This document shows, piece by piece, positions 15,649 to 24,631 of a stretch of 52,431 nt of DNA. The notes under the pieces are model-generated. The model made no database searches. It was given only the letters and a program-made list of their open reading frames with translations, and was not told where the DNA came from. Source of the DNA: Akkermansiaceae bacterium UBA7890 (GTDB taxonomy: Bacteria; Verrucomicrobiota; Verrucomicrobiia; Verrucomicrobiales; Akkermansiaceae); contig DLRK01000066.1 in NCBI GenBank assembly GCA_002501065.1, forward strand, positions 56,565 through 108,995, read 5' to 3'. A program made the position numbers and the translations under genes. The stretch's first letter is position 1. The number at the start of each line of letters is the position of its first letter.

Positions 15649-15662
15649 GGGACAGGCAGTGG

Positions 15663-16592
15663 TTAGAGAGGGAGTTCTGGTTCATGCTCCATTTCCAGGG
15701 GGATGACCGTCTGCTGCTTCGACTGGCCGGTGGAGTTGTCCAGTCGTTCACGCGCAATCTGAAGGTATTGCTCATCGAGCTCAAAACCAATGCAGGTGGC
15801 GATGTTCTGGTTGCGTGCGGCCAGGGCAGACGATCCGATTCCGATGAAGGGGTCGAGGAGGACGGTCTCTGACCCTTGCCCGTGGAGCCTGATGCACTGT
15901 TCCACGAGGGCCGGTGGGAAGGTGGCTGGATGGGGTCGCTGATCCTTCCTTGACCGGATTGTTTCGTAGGGGATGAACCAGGTGTTGCCCCGGCAGCGAC
16001 GATCGAACCCCTTGGTGTGCTTCCAGCGCTTGATGTTCGACTTGTCGGCATAGGGAACCCCGGCGGACCGACGATCGAGTGGAACGGATCCGGTCTTGGT
16101 GAGGTGGAACACGAACTCATGGCAGTCGTTCACATATCGCTGCGAATTGATCGGCTTGAAGTGGCCTGCACTGATGATTTTGTCGTTGCGGGTCTGGATG
16201 GAAATCGACTTGATCCAGTGGAAGGTGTTCTGGAGCCTGAAGAGATCGGGTGCCGTCAGCGCAAGGAGTAGTTGGTGGGGCAGGAGCGGGTTACTGGGAG
16301 ATCCGCCCAGGTTCAGAAAGAAGGAGCCGTCAGGCCGGAGAACTCTCAGGATTTCGCCGGCCCAGTCTTCGCACCAGAGGAGAAAGGCTTCACGTGGGGA
16401 AGTATCGTCGTAGCTGCGATAGTCGATCCCCAGGTTGTAAGGCGGCGAGGTGACAACCAGATCGATGCTCTCATTCTCCAGTTCGGCCATGCCGCGGAGG
16501 CAATCGCCATGGTGGAACTGGAAGGAGGTTGGGATTGCTTTGAGGGAAATTGGTTCCCCGGCAACCTGCGGGGAGATGGGTGGCGGGGGCAA
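15663..16592 (-). CDS. site-specific DNA methyltransferase, beta-class, no partner nuclease
   Basis: A 309-residue amino-methyltransferase of DNA. The catalytic motif IV TSPPYN (48-53) comes before the SAM-binding motif I DPFIGIGSSALAA (247-259), which is the beta-class order; TSPPY is frequent in N4-cytosine enzymes, though some N6-adenine enzymes have it. The middle region (about 130-230) would be the target-recognition part. No restriction endonuclease, specificity subunit or Vsr is nearby; the neighbours are a chaperone and a divergent efflux operon. It is therefore a solitary enzyme, perhaps for epigenetic control. The N-terminal 20 residues are Pro-rich and the true start might be slightly downstream. 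Confidence 0.9.
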   Translation of the reverse strand: MPPPPISPQVAGEPISLKAIPTSFQFHHGDCLRGMAELENESIDLVVTSPPYNLGIDYRSYDDTSPREAFLLWCEDWAGEILRVLRPDGSFFLNLGGSPSNPLLPHQLLLALTAPDLFRLQNTFHWIKSISIQTRNDKIISAGHFKPINSQRYVNDCHEFVFHLTKTGSVPLDRRSAGVPYADKSNIKRWKHTKGFDRRCRGNTWFIPYETIRSRKDQRPHPATFPPALVEQCIRLHGQGSETVLLDPFIGIGSSALAARNQNIATCIGFELDEQYLQIARERLDNSTGQSKQQTVIPLEMEHEPELPL

Positions 16593-16670
16593 GTCACTCT
16601 TTTATAAATAGCATAAACCTCAAAAGAACAGTTAGTTAAACCTGTAGTTCGCTGAGGGTCCAAATTTAGG

Positions 16671-16707
16671 TTGACCGCTGAAACTCACGTTTTAAACATT
16701 CGTTTAA
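16671..16707 (+). promoter_or_regulatory. tetR promoter with palindromic operator over the -10
   Basis: TTGACC (16671-16676) is followed after 16 bp by TAAACA. The perfect palindrome TTAAAC-ATTC-GTTTAA (16692-16707) covers this -10 and ends 4 bp before the tetR ATG (16712). Such placement is what an autoregulating TetR-family repressor needs. A second TTAAAC half-site lies at 16636-16641 nearer the methyltransferase gene. Confidence 0.55.
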
Positions 16708-16711
16708 GTTG

Positions 16712-17371
16712 ATGTCGGAGACACTTGAAGATGCCCGGGGCACTCGTGAGAGGGTCCTCAGGTCTGCTGAAACGCTTTTTGCGGAGCGGGGTTTCGAAAC
16801 CGTTTCCCTGCGAGACATTACCGGGGCGGCGGATGCGAATGTTGCTGCGGTGAACTATCATTTTGGCTCCAAGGAAAGGTTGATCGATGCCGTCATCGAG
16901 CGCCACGTGGTGCCGATCAACGAGCAACGGCTGGAACTGCTTGATCGTTTTGAAGCCAAGTGCGGAGAGGAACCCTTGACGGTAGAGGCGATTCTGAAGG
17001 CCTTCCTTTCGCCGGTGTTGCGCCACATCACGAGTGGAGAAATGTCGGAAGATCTCTTTGGAAAATTCATGGGTCGCCTCATTGGAGAGCGTGGTTACCG
17101 ACTCCCGGAATCCGTCCGTCCCCTGTTCAGGATGATGGCTGTCCGCTTCACCTCCGCCCTGCGCAGGGCGGTGCCGCAACTCAGCGAGGAAGAGGCCCTC
17201 TGGCGAATGCATTTCTCCTTTGGAGTGATGTCCAATACACTTACGCACGGCGACACCTTGCGTGAGATCTCAGGTGGAAGAGCGGGAAATCCTTCTATTG
17301 AGAAAATCTTCGAGGAGATTATTGAGTTCTGCGCAGCGGGAATCGAGGCAGCGAAAGAGAGTCATGAGTGA
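16712..17371 (+). CDS. TetR/AcrR-family regulator of the efflux operon
   Basis: A 219-residue repressor. The N-terminal helix-turn-helix is clear: RERVLRSAETLFAERGFETV, then SLRDITGAADANVAAVNYHF with the recognition helix ending in NYHFGSKE. The C-terminal ligand domain (about 70-219) resembles the YbiH/CecR type. ATG 16712 is used; the TTG just before it adds one residue. The gene overlaps the start of the outer-membrane efflux gene by 8 bp and is thus part of the operon it presumably controls. The palindrome TTAAAC-N4-GTTTAA over its promoter is a likely operator. Inducer unknown. Confidence 0.93.
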   Translation: MSETLEDARGTRERVLRSAETLFAERGFETVSLRDITGAADANVAAVNYHFGSKERLIDAVIERHVVPINEQRLELLDRFEAKCGEEPLTVEAILKAFLSPVLRHITSGEMSEDLFGKFMGRLIGERGYRLPESVRPLFRMMAVRFTSALRRAVPQLSEEEALWRMHFSFGVMSNTLTHGDTLREISGGRAGNPSIEKIFEEIIEFCAAGIEAAKESHE

Positions 17372-18779
17372 GAGGAGATCCATGGCGGCAGTGCTTGGAC
17401 TGGTGATCCTTGCGACAGGTTGTGCGGTGCGTCCGCCCGAAAGTCGTATCGGCAAGATTTCCGCCGGAGCTCCGGAACGCTGGATTGCGAGCAAGGCTGC
17501 GAAGGCGGGGATCGATCAGGACTGGATCAAGCGCTTTGGGGACTCTCAGCTGGTCGCTCTGGTTGACGAATCAATGAAGAACAATCCGGACCTTCGGATA
17601 GCAGCCGAACGCGTCCGTCGGGCGGAAGCAGTGGCCCGTCTTTCTGGAGCAGCACGGAAGGTGCAGGTGTCAGGAAAGATCAATGGTCAGTTGCAGAAGC
17701 AGCGTTTCCCAGGCTTTCCGCTTAACCTGGGCAGCAATACGGCGGAGGTTTACGGGGCTTCGCTGGATGTTAACTGGGAGCTGGATCTCTGGGGTCGATT
17801 GCGTGCTACCCAGCGGGCAGCGATGGCGGACAAACAGGCGCAGGAACAGGATTACCGGGCCGCGCGGACCTCGCTGGCCGCGCAACTGGCAAAGGCTTGG
17901 TTCGCACTGGGGGAAGCCAATGAGCAGATCGGACTCGCGCAGGCGGCGATCCTGGTGCGTGACAAGACGGCCCGGTCGATTCGCGAACGCTTTACAGCGG
18001 CTCTGGAAGGGGGGCTGGCGTCGCAGTTGCGCCTGGCGGAAACGGATCTCGCCGGTTCCCGCGCAGCGCTTGCACGGTGGCAGGCTGAACGTGAGCGCGC
18101 ATTGAGGCAGGTGGAATTGCTGGTGGGGCGCTATCCGAAGGGAAATCTGCTTTCCCGGCGGGTTCTTCCCAAGGCGCCAGCGGCCCCGCCAGCGGGACTG
18201 GCCTCGGAGCTTTTGCTGCGGCGCCCGGATATCCTTGCAGCCGAGCGTAGATACGCCGCGGCAGGAAGTCGTTTCAAGGCCGCACGGTTGGCGCACTATC
18301 CGAGCTTTTCGTTGACTGGCAGGCGGGGCACGAGCACCGATGTTCTGCACGAGGTGCTGGACAGTCGGTTCGGGGTGTGGTCCCTCAGTGGAGGCTTGGT
18401 CCAGCCTTTGCTTTCCGGAGGCCGCCTCCGTCAAGAAGCGAAGATTGCGGGTCATGATGAGGAGATCGCCTTGCGTGAGTTGCAGCGCATCGTCCTGCGC
18501 GGATTCGGAGAGGTCGAGCAGGCGCTCGTGGCAGAGGAGTATTTTGCCAAGCGGGAACGGGCGGTGGCGGAATCTGCCCGCTCGGCCCGGGAAGCAGCGG
18601 AAGCGGCCATCGTGGATTTTGCAGATGGGGCAGTCGAAGCCCTGACCCTTCTGAGCGCCCAGGACCGGCAGGTGCAGACTGCATTTCAGTTGGCCTCCCT
18701 GCGCCGAATGCGACTCGACAACAGGGTAAACCTTCATCTTTCGCTGGGGGGAGATTTTAAATTGCGAGAACAACAGTAG
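17364..18779 (+). CDS. outer-membrane efflux lipoprotein, NodT/OprM type
   Basis: A 471-residue TolC-like outer-membrane factor. The N-terminus (MSERRSMAAVLGLVILATGC) is a lipoprotein signal with lipobox ATGC and Cys20. Two outer-membrane efflux repeats follow, with IKRFGDSQLVALVDESM-type and LASELLLRRPDILAAE patterns typical of NodT proteins, and long alpha-helical segments between. ATG 17364 was chosen because it starts the signal peptide and overlaps the tetR stop (8 bp). It is the exit duct for the adaptor and pump encoded next; the gap to the adaptor is 4 bp. Confidence 0.93.
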   Translation: MSERRSMAAVLGLVILATGCAVRPPESRIGKISAGAPERWIASKAAKAGIDQDWIKRFGDSQLVALVDESMKNNPDLRIAAERVRRAEAVARLSGAARKVQVSGKINGQLQKQRFPGFPLNLGSNTAEVYGASLDVNWELDLWGRLRATQRAAMADKQAQEQDYRAARTSLAAQLAKAWFALGEANEQIGLAQAAILVRDKTARSIRERFTAALEGGLASQLRLAETDLAGSRAALARWQAERERALRQVELLVGRYPKGNLLSRRVLPKAPAAPPAGLASELLLRRPDILAAERRYAAAGSRFKAARLAHYPSFSLTGRRGTSTDVLHEVLDSRFGVWSLSGGLVQPLLSGGRLRQEAKIAGHDEEIALRELQRIVLRGFGEVEQALVAEEYFAKRERAVAESARSAREAAEAAIVDFADGAVEALTLLSAQDRQVQTAFQLASLRRMRLDNRVNLHLSLGGDFKLREQQ

Positions 18780-18783
18780 CAGG

Positions 18784-20031
18784 ATGAGCAGGAAGCTATT
18801 CGTCGATGAACGACTGGTTCGGACCGGGATCTGGGCGCTGATCTGCGTGGCAATTCTCGGCGGAGCGATTGGGATTACCAGATTTCTGATCAGGAACGGA
18901 CCGGAGGCGCCAACCTCCGAACCGAAGATGAGAATGGTCACGGTGGTGGTAGAGAAAGCGGTGGTCTCTGAAGTTGAACTGAAGTTGAAGTCCGGGGGCG
19001 AGGTGCTGCCCCGCCGCCGGACAGCGGTAAGCGCGGAGGTGGGAGGCCGATTGTCCTTTGTTCACGACCAGTTCGAAACAGGAGAGACATTCGAGGGAGG
19101 GGGCCCGGAACGCCGGGGCGACCTGCTGCTTCAGATTGACCGGGCGGATTACGAAGCGGCGCTGGCAGCCGGGGAGGCGACCCTGGCCGATGCCCGGTTG
19201 ATGCTGACGATGGAGGAGGCACGCAAAGCCCAGGCTATGCGCGATTGGTTGAAAATCGGGAACGGGGAAGAGGCCAGTGAGCTGGTGAAACGGATACCGC
19301 AGATCGCGAGCGCCAAGGCCAAGATCGCGGCGGCGGAGGCGGCCCTGGAAAAGGCAAAACGCGATTTGAATCGCACGGAAATTCGTGTGCCCTACGACTG
19401 CCGGTTGGAACGCACCTACGTCGATGTGGGATCAACTGTCACACCCGGGATGCCTCTGGTTGACCTGGTTTCCCTGGGAGCGGTTGAAGTGCGCTTACCT
19501 CTCTCCCTCGAGGACTACGGGTATTTGATGAGGAAGGACGGCGGGATTACTGGCGAGGTGGAGGCGATCGGCCGGATTGGCGGAAAGACGGTGAATTGGA
19601 ACGGTCGGATCATTCGTTCGGAAGAGATGGTAGAGAGAACCACTCGATCGATCAACGTGGTGGCGGAATTCGGCACAGACGGAGGTGACGCTCCACCCAT
19701 TGGCATGTTCGTTCAGGCATTCATCCGCGGGAAGACTCTTTCCGAGGTGGTCCGGGTGCCGCGTTCCGCCATGATTGATGGTGATAATGTTCTGCTGGCG
19801 AAAGAGGGCAGGCTGGATATCCGGCCGGTGGAGGTGCTTCGCACGGAGACAGCGGAGGTGATTGTAAGGGGGGGATCGGCGAAGGGCGAGGTGCCGGCCG
19901 GGGCACAAATCGTAATCACTCCACCAAATTCCCCGGTGCAGAACAGGCGGATTGCAATAGAGGAACCCGCGGGAGGGGAGAGCGATACCGAGTCTGAAGA
20001 GAAGGGAGAGGAGAGGGAGAGGGAGGAATGA
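18784..20031 (+). CDS. RND efflux periplasmic adaptor
   Basis: A 415-residue membrane-fusion protein (HlyD/AcrA family). One N-terminal transmembrane anchor lies at about 13-36. The lipoyl-like and hairpin parts follow (VLPRRRTAVSAEVGGRL; a helical hairpin at about 130-195), then a second lipoyl half (RVPYDCRLERTYVDVGSTV) and a beta-barrel domain. The C-terminus is a charged, Glu-rich tail. It bridges the inner-membrane pump and the outer-membrane lipoprotein. The stop codon overlaps the pump start (ATGA, 20028-20031). Unlike AcrA it has no lipobox, so it is anchored by its helix. Confidence 0.93.
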   Translation: MSRKLFVDERLVRTGIWALICVAILGGAIGITRFLIRNGPEAPTSEPKMRMVTVVVEKAVVSEVELKLKSGGEVLPRRRTAVSAEVGGRLSFVHDQFETGETFEGGGPERRGDLLLQIDRADYEAALAAGEATLADARLMLTMEEARKAQAMRDWLKIGNGEEASELVKRIPQIASAKAKIAAAEAALEKAKRDLNRTEIRVPYDCRLERTYVDVGSTVTPGMPLVDLVSLGAVEVRLPLSLEDYGYLMRKDGGITGEVEAIGRIGGKTVNWNGRIIRSEEMVERTTRSINVVAEFGTDGGDAPPIGMFVQAFIRGKTLSEVVRVPRSAMIDGDNVLLAKEGRLDIRPVEVLRTETAEVIVRGGSAKGEVPAGAQIVITPPNSPVQNRRIAIEEPAGGESDTESEEKGEEREREE

Positions 20032-23000
20032 AGGGTGTTATCCGCTGGTTCAGCCGCAATCACGTGGCGGCTAATTTCCTGATGCTGGCGGTTCTGCTGG
20101 CGGGATTTTATACTTGGTTTCAGCTCAAGAAGGAGATCTTCCCGGAGATCTCGATCGATGCGGTATCAGTGGGAGTGCCTTATCCCAACGCCAGTCCCGA
20201 GGATGTCGAGGAGGGAGTGATCATTCCGGTGGAGGAAGCCATCGCAGACCTGGACGGAATCCGTGAGATCAATTCTGTGGCCGCGGAGGGCATGGGCATG
20301 GTTACCGTCAGGATTGAGAACGGCTATGACGTGCGGGATGTGATGGATGACATCAAGACGAAGGTGGATGCCATCGATAACTTCGCGCAGGAGGCGGAGC
20401 GTCCGGCTCTCGAGGAACTTCGCATCACCTCGCAGGTAGTCAGCATTGCCGTCTCGGGAGACGCCGACGAGCGCAGTCTGCGACGGGTGGCGGAGGATGT
20501 GCGGACCGGCCTTCTGGATTTCAAGCCCAGCAAGCCGAAATTCAGCATCAGGAATCCGGGGCCGTTTTTTCTCTCCGCCCTTCAAAGGGAAACGAAGATC
20601 ACCAAGGTGCGACTGGCTGCGGTGCGCCCCTATGAAATCGCAATTGAAGTTTCCGAAGAGAGGTTGCGGCAGTTTGATCTGACTATCGAGGAGGTTGCCA
20701 ATGCAGTGAGACAGGCATCCTTTGATCTTCCGGGTGGATCAGTTCAAACCTCCGCAGGAGAGGTGGTCATCCGGGCTCTCGGCAAACCAGACGATTCCCG
20801 GCAGTTCGAGGAAGTCGTAGTGCTCACGAGACCGGATGGTTCGACAGTTAAAATCCGGGAGATCGCCAGCGTGGTGGATGGTTTTGAGGAGATAGACCTG
20901 ACCAACTCCTTTGATGGGCGGAAAGCCATCCTCATCAACGTTTTTCGCACCGGGGATCAGGACACGTTAAGGATTCGCAAGACGATTTCAGAGTATCTGG
21001 AGAAGGCTCGGACGGAGATTCCAGAGGGGATAAGGTTGGAGGTCTGGAATGATACGAGCATTTATCTCAAGGGACGTGTCGATCTGCTCAAGCGGAATGG
21101 CACCTGGGGACTCATTCTCGTATTTCTTGTTCTGGCGCTGTTCCTGCGACCCAGTCTGGCCTTTCTGGTAGCGTTGGGGATCCCGGTTTCCTTTGCCGGT
21201 GGGATATGGCTCATGCCGTATATGGGAATCTCGATCAACATGATCTCCCTTTTCGCCTTCATTCTCGTGCTTGGGATCGTGGTCGATGATGCCATTATCG
21301 TGGGCGAGAACGTCTACCGCCGCATGCGCAATGGGGAGGATCCGAGGGAGGCAGCATGGCAAGGAACACACGAAGTGGGAGTGGTTGTCGTCTTTGGGGT
21401 CTTCACGACCATGGTGGCATTTACCCCCATGTTGGGATTGAGTGGTGTGAGCGGGAAGATCTGGCCAAACATACCGCTCATCGTGATTCCCACGCTGATG
21501 TTCTCGCTGGTGCAGTCGAAACTGGTCCTGCCGGCTCACCTTGCCCTGCTGAGACGAAGCGATCCGGCCCGCAAGGTTTGGATTCTGGTCCGTCTGCAGC
21601 GAAAAATCTCGCTCGGACTCGAGCGGTTCGTGATCCGGATCTACAGTCCTTTTCTCAAGTTCTGCCTGCGACATCGCTATGTCGTGCTCTCGATCTTCCT
21701 GGCAACTCTTTGCCTGACGGTGGGACTGGTAAAGGGGAAATGGATCAAGAGCATGTTCTTTCCACAAGTGGAGGCCGACCTGGTTATTGCGCGTTACGAA
21801 TTACCACGGGGAATTCCATTCCAGTCTTCTCTTGAGGCCACGCGGAAGATCGAAAAGGAAGCCCTCAAGCTGGCGAATTCCCCGGACATGAGGACGAGAG
21901 ATGGCAAACCGGTTATCCGCCATATGCTGGCCAGTGCGGGCATCCAGCCCTTCATTACCGAATTTGCAGCGGGTGGGCCAGGGTCTGGCAGTAATATCGG
22001 GGAGGTTACCATGGAGTTGGCCCCATCGGCGGAGCGCGATATTTCATCGAACGAAATAGTGCGTCGCTGGCGCGAGCAGGTGAAAAGTATCCCGAGTGCG
22101 GTCGAATTGACCTTCATCGCCCAGGCCGCGGGGGGAGGGAACGCGATTGACCTGCTCCTGGTAGGAAAGGACCAGAAGGAACTTCGGGCGGCTGCTGATT
22201 TCCTGCGCGAAAAACTGGAGAGCTATATCGGAGTGATTGATATCGCCGATAGCGATCGACCAGGAAAACGGGAGTTGATTTTCGAGGGTTTGACCGCTGA
22301 GGGCCGGGCTGCGGGTCTCCGTCTGGGAGATGTCGCCGCTCAGGTGCGCCGGGCTTTTTACGGCGATGAAGTACAGCGATTGCAGCGTGGCTACGATGAG
22401 GTGAAGGTGATGGTGCGCTATCCGGAAGGAGAACGGGAATCGGTTGAAAATTTTGAACAAATGAAACTGCGCACGCCGCAGGGCAACATCCCGCTCATGC
22501 AGGTAGTGACGGCGAGGGAACGCAGGGGACCGGATACCATCCGGCGGTCGCAAAGGAAGCGTGCGATTCGTATCACGGCTGACGTGGATCGCAGCGTGGC
22601 TAATTCGAACGATGTTGTGAAACGGTTCAAGTCGGAGGCACTGTCCGAACTGGCCGGTCGTTTCCAGGGGGTGGAGTACAGATTCGAGGGCGAGCAATCT
22701 GATCAAGCTGAGAGTGTGCGTCAGATTGGCATCGGGTTTCTTTTTGCCCTGATAGCGATGTATGTGCTCATGGCCATACCGTTGCGTTCGTATCTCCAAC
22801 CGGTCATCATCATGTCAGTTATTCCATTTGGAATCGTAGGCTCCGTATTTGGTCACATCGTGATGGGCACGGAACTGAGCATCATGTCGATGTGCGGATT
22901 CGTTGCGTTGGCCGGAGTGGTGGTAAACGACAGCCTGTTGATGGTGGATTATGTGAACCGTCACCGGAGGGATTGCGCCAGTGTGTCTGAAGCTGCCGTC

Positions 23001-23288
23001 AAAGCGGGGGGAGTGCGCTTCCGTGCCATCCTTTTGACATCGCTTACGACCTTTGCGGGGTTGATGCCCATATTACTTGAGACGGATATGCAGGCGCGGT
23101 TCCTCGTTCCCATGGCGATTTCCCTCGGGTTCGGGATCCTTTTTGCCACCACCATTACGCTCGTGCTGGTGCCCTCGGCATACGTCATGCTGGAAGACCT
23201 TCGGCATGGGGCGAGATGGATGCTGGGGAAAAAAGGGTCCGGAGATCGGACGGATCTGGATGCGGTTGATATACCCGGAGGGGAGTAG
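20028..23288 (+). CDS. RND-family efflux pump, AcrB/MMPL type
   Basis: A 1086-residue inner-membrane proton-driven exporter. It has the two-fold repeated layout of RND pumps: TM1 at about 15-35, a large periplasmic loop, TM2-6 (about 355-500), a second loop, and TM7-12 (about 900-1060). The proton-relay Asp pair in TM4 is in LGIVVDDAIIVGENVYRRM. PYPNASPEDVEEGV near the start of loop 1 matches the family. The N-terminal half resembles Acr/Mex pumps of the group common in marine and soil bacteria whose substrates are unknown. It is the last gene of the tetR-oprM-adaptor-pump operon; a hairpin follows. Confidence 0.95.
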   Translation: MKGVIRWFSRNHVAANFLMLAVLLAGFYTWFQLKKEIFPEISIDAVSVGVPYPNASPEDVEEGVIIPVEEAIADLDGIREINSVAAEGMGMVTVRIENGYDVRDVMDDIKTKVDAIDNFAQEAERPALEELRITSQVVSIAVSGDADERSLRRVAEDVRTGLLDFKPSKPKFSIRNPGPFFLSALQRETKITKVRLAAVRPYEIAIEVSEERLRQFDLTIEEVANAVRQASFDLPGGSVQTSAGEVVIRALGKPDDSRQFEEVVVLTRPDGSTVKIREIASVVDGFEEIDLTNSFDGRKAILINVFRTGDQDTLRIRKTISEYLEKARTEIPEGIRLEVWNDTSIYLKGRVDLLKRNGTWGLILVFLVLALFLRPSLAFLVALGIPVSFAGGIWLMPYMGISINMISLFAFILVLGIVVDDAIIVGENVYRRMRNGEDPREAAWQGTHEVGVVVVFGVFTTMVAFTPMLGLSGVSGKIWPNIPLIVIPTLMFSLVQSKLVLPAHLALLRRSDPARKVWILVRLQRKISLGLERFVIRIYSPFLKFCLRHRYVVLSIFLATLCLTVGLVKGKWIKSMFFPQVEADLVIARYELPRGIPFQSSLEATRKIEKEALKLANSPDMRTRDGKPVIRHMLASAGIQPFITEFAAGGPGSGSNIGEVTMELAPSAERDISSNEIVRRWREQVKSIPSAVELTFIAQAAGGGNAIDLLLVGKDQKELRAAADFLREKLESYIGVIDIADSDRPGKRELIFEGLTAEGRAAGLRLGDVAAQVRRAFYGDEVQRLQRGYDEVKVMVRYPEGERESVENFEQMKLRTPQGNIPLMQVVTARERRGPDTIRRSQRKRAIRITADVDRSVANSNDVVKRFKSEALSELAGRFQGVEYRFEGEQSDQAESVRQIGIGFLFALIAMYVLMAIPLRSYLQPVIIMSVIPFGIVGSVFGHIVMGTELSIMSMCGFVALAGVVVNDSLLMVDYVNRHRRDCASVSEAAVKAGGVRFRAILLTSLTTFAGLMPILLETDMQARFLVPMAISLGFGILFATTITLVLVPSAYVMLEDLRHGARWMLGKKGSGDRTDLDAVDIPGGE

Positions 23289-23341
23289 AGGGGACTCTGA
23301 GGGTTCTCATGCCCGGGGGATGGGGTTGAGGCGGTACAAAT

Positions 23342-23376
23342 GACGCCCGGCGGTGCCGAAGCATCCACCGGGCGTC
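23342..23376. terminator. strong hairpin between the convergent pump and LysM genes
   Basis: GACGCCCGG and CCGGGCGTC form a perfect 9-bp stem, and the interior can extend it (GGTGC with GCATC around CGAA). It lies between two genes that end facing each other. No T tract follows on either strand, so it is best seen as a bidirectional stop aided by other factors. Confidence 0.55.
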
Positions 23377-23433
23377 GCCCTGCCTTGCCGTATAGGAATC
23401 GAAAAGTGGTTTCTTTCTGAGGGGAGAAGGGTT

Positions 23434-24507
23434 TTAGCGGCCGGGGACGTAGATCTCAGAACCCTTTGCAAGGACGAGGCTGCTTCTGAAGTTCCAACCG
23501 TTGAGGGCGTTGAGTTGCTCCGGTGTCGTGCCATGCCGTTTGGCGAAATCGCCAAAGGAGACCTCCTCGGTGACAAAGACGGATGAAATGGTCTTGGGCA
23601 TGAAAACCTTTTGCCTGGTCTCTTTCTTCTGCAGGGAGACGGAAGGACCTGGTTTGGGAGCGGGAGCCTGCTTCTTTACCGTGGGAGTGGGCTTTGTTTT
23701 GGGAGCGGGAGTCTGCTTCTTTGCCGTGGGGGCAGGCTGCGTTTTGGGAGCAGGAGCCTTCTTTGGTTCCGCCGTCCTGACGGGGGTGCTCTTTGCAGTG
23801 GGAGGAGGTGTCTGTGCTTTCGGCTTGTGGGTGCTGATGGGATGGTTCCTGGGAGGACGAACAGTGGCGATCTTGCCTGTCACCGTGATTGTCTGACCTA
23901 CGACGATTTGGTCGCCAATGTCCGGATTGAGGCCACGGAGGGCGCTAACCGATATCTTGTGTCGCCGGGCGATTCCATAGAGAGTGTCGCCGCGCTCGAC
24001 AGTGTAGTTGTGCGCATCAGCTGGAACTTTGGCGGCGGGTCTCGATGTCGGCCTTGGTGGGGGAATTTGATTCGTTGCGACCTTTTCGGGGATCGGGATC
24101 GCTTTGGGAATAGCAGTGTTCTCGGAAGGAGACGCTTTTTCCGGGAGAGTCAGTTTCTGACCGATACGGAGGCGAGTGGGGTCGGTGATCTCATTGGTCT
24201 TCATGAGGGTGTCCACCGACGTATTGTAGCGACGAGCGATGGAGGAAAGCGTATCACCGGTCTTTACGGTACAGGTTTCCACGGATTTCGGGTGGGCGGC
24301 TGACGTTGCGCTGGCATCTGCCCCGCGGGCCCGGCGGCGTTCGAGGGCGAGTTGGCTATGGAGATTCTCGATATCAGTCTCCAGAGTCCGGATTTGACGT
24401 TCCTGCTCGCCACAACGGGCCCGGAGGATGTCCAGTTCGCTACGGCCCTCGGCAAGAAAACTGGCCGGACCAAGGAAGATACTTAAGGCAAATGCAAGGA
24501 TTCTCAT
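23434..24507 (-). CDS. secreted LysM protein with coiled coil and Pro/Lys linker
   Basis: A 357-residue peptidoglycan-binding protein. Signal peptide at 1-19 (MRILAFALSIFLGPASFLAEG), a coiled coil at about 22-60, LysM1 at about 78-121 (CTVKTGDTLSSIARRYN), LysM2 at about 168-211 (YTVERGDTLYGIARRHK) and a weaker third LysM-like unit near the end (SFGDFAKRHGTTPEQLNALN). Between them lies a linker of imperfect repeats (KKxxPAPKTxPxPT) encoded by near-identical DNA. ATG 24507 is preferred over the TTG at 24531 because it starts the signal peptide. The likely role is cell-wall attachment or bridging at the division or growth zone; no hydrolase domain is present. Confidence 0.9.
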   Translation of the reverse strand: MRILAFALSIFLGPASFLAEGRSELDILRARCGEQERQIRTLETDIENLHSQLALERRRARGADASATSAAHPKSVETCTVKTGDTLSSIARRYNTSVDTLMKTNEITDPTRLRIGQKLTLPEKASPSENTAIPKAIPIPEKVATNQIPPPRPTSRPAAKVPADAHNYTVERGDTLYGIARRHKISVSALRGLNPDIGDQIVVGQTITVTGKIATVRPPRNHPISTHKPKAQTPPPTAKSTPVRTAEPKKAPAPKTQPAPTAKKQTPAPKTKPTPTVKKQAPAPKPGPSVSLQKKETRQKVFMPKTISSVFVTEEVSFGDFAKRHGTTPEQLNALNGWNFRSSLVLAKGSEIYVPGR

Positions 24508-24519
24508 GGTAAGGGTGCT

Positions 24520-24550
24520 ATTATTTTTCAAATTTTGATAGATCGGTCAA
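24520..24550 (-). promoter_or_regulatory. possible promoter of the LysM gene
   Basis: On the minus strand, TTGACC is followed after 18 bp by AAATAA within an AT-rich stretch; the ATG at 24507 is 13 bp further. The region is markedly AT-richer than its surroundings. Confidence 0.4.
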
Positions 24551-24563
24551 ACAAAATTTTAAC

Positions 24564-24585
24564 ATTTCCGAAATATTTAGGAAAT
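24564..24585. repeat. 22-bp near-perfect palindrome upstream of the LysM promoter
   Basis: The arms ATTTCC and GGAAAT flank the self-complementary core AAATATTT; only the one G/A pair between arm and core breaks symmetry. It lies 14 bp before the -35 box of the LysM promoter and 46 bp after the BatD/E stop. An activator or repressor site is the likely reading; a weak terminator for the bat operon is the alternative. Confidence 0.5.
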
Positions 24586-24631
24586 TTTCCCGCCCTTGCT
24601 AAGGATGAAGGCGGTTCAATTCCGGTCCGGG

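Noticed and set aside
15663..16592. Restriction-modification system
   Set aside because: Only the methyltransferase is present; neighbours are a chaperone and an efflux operon.
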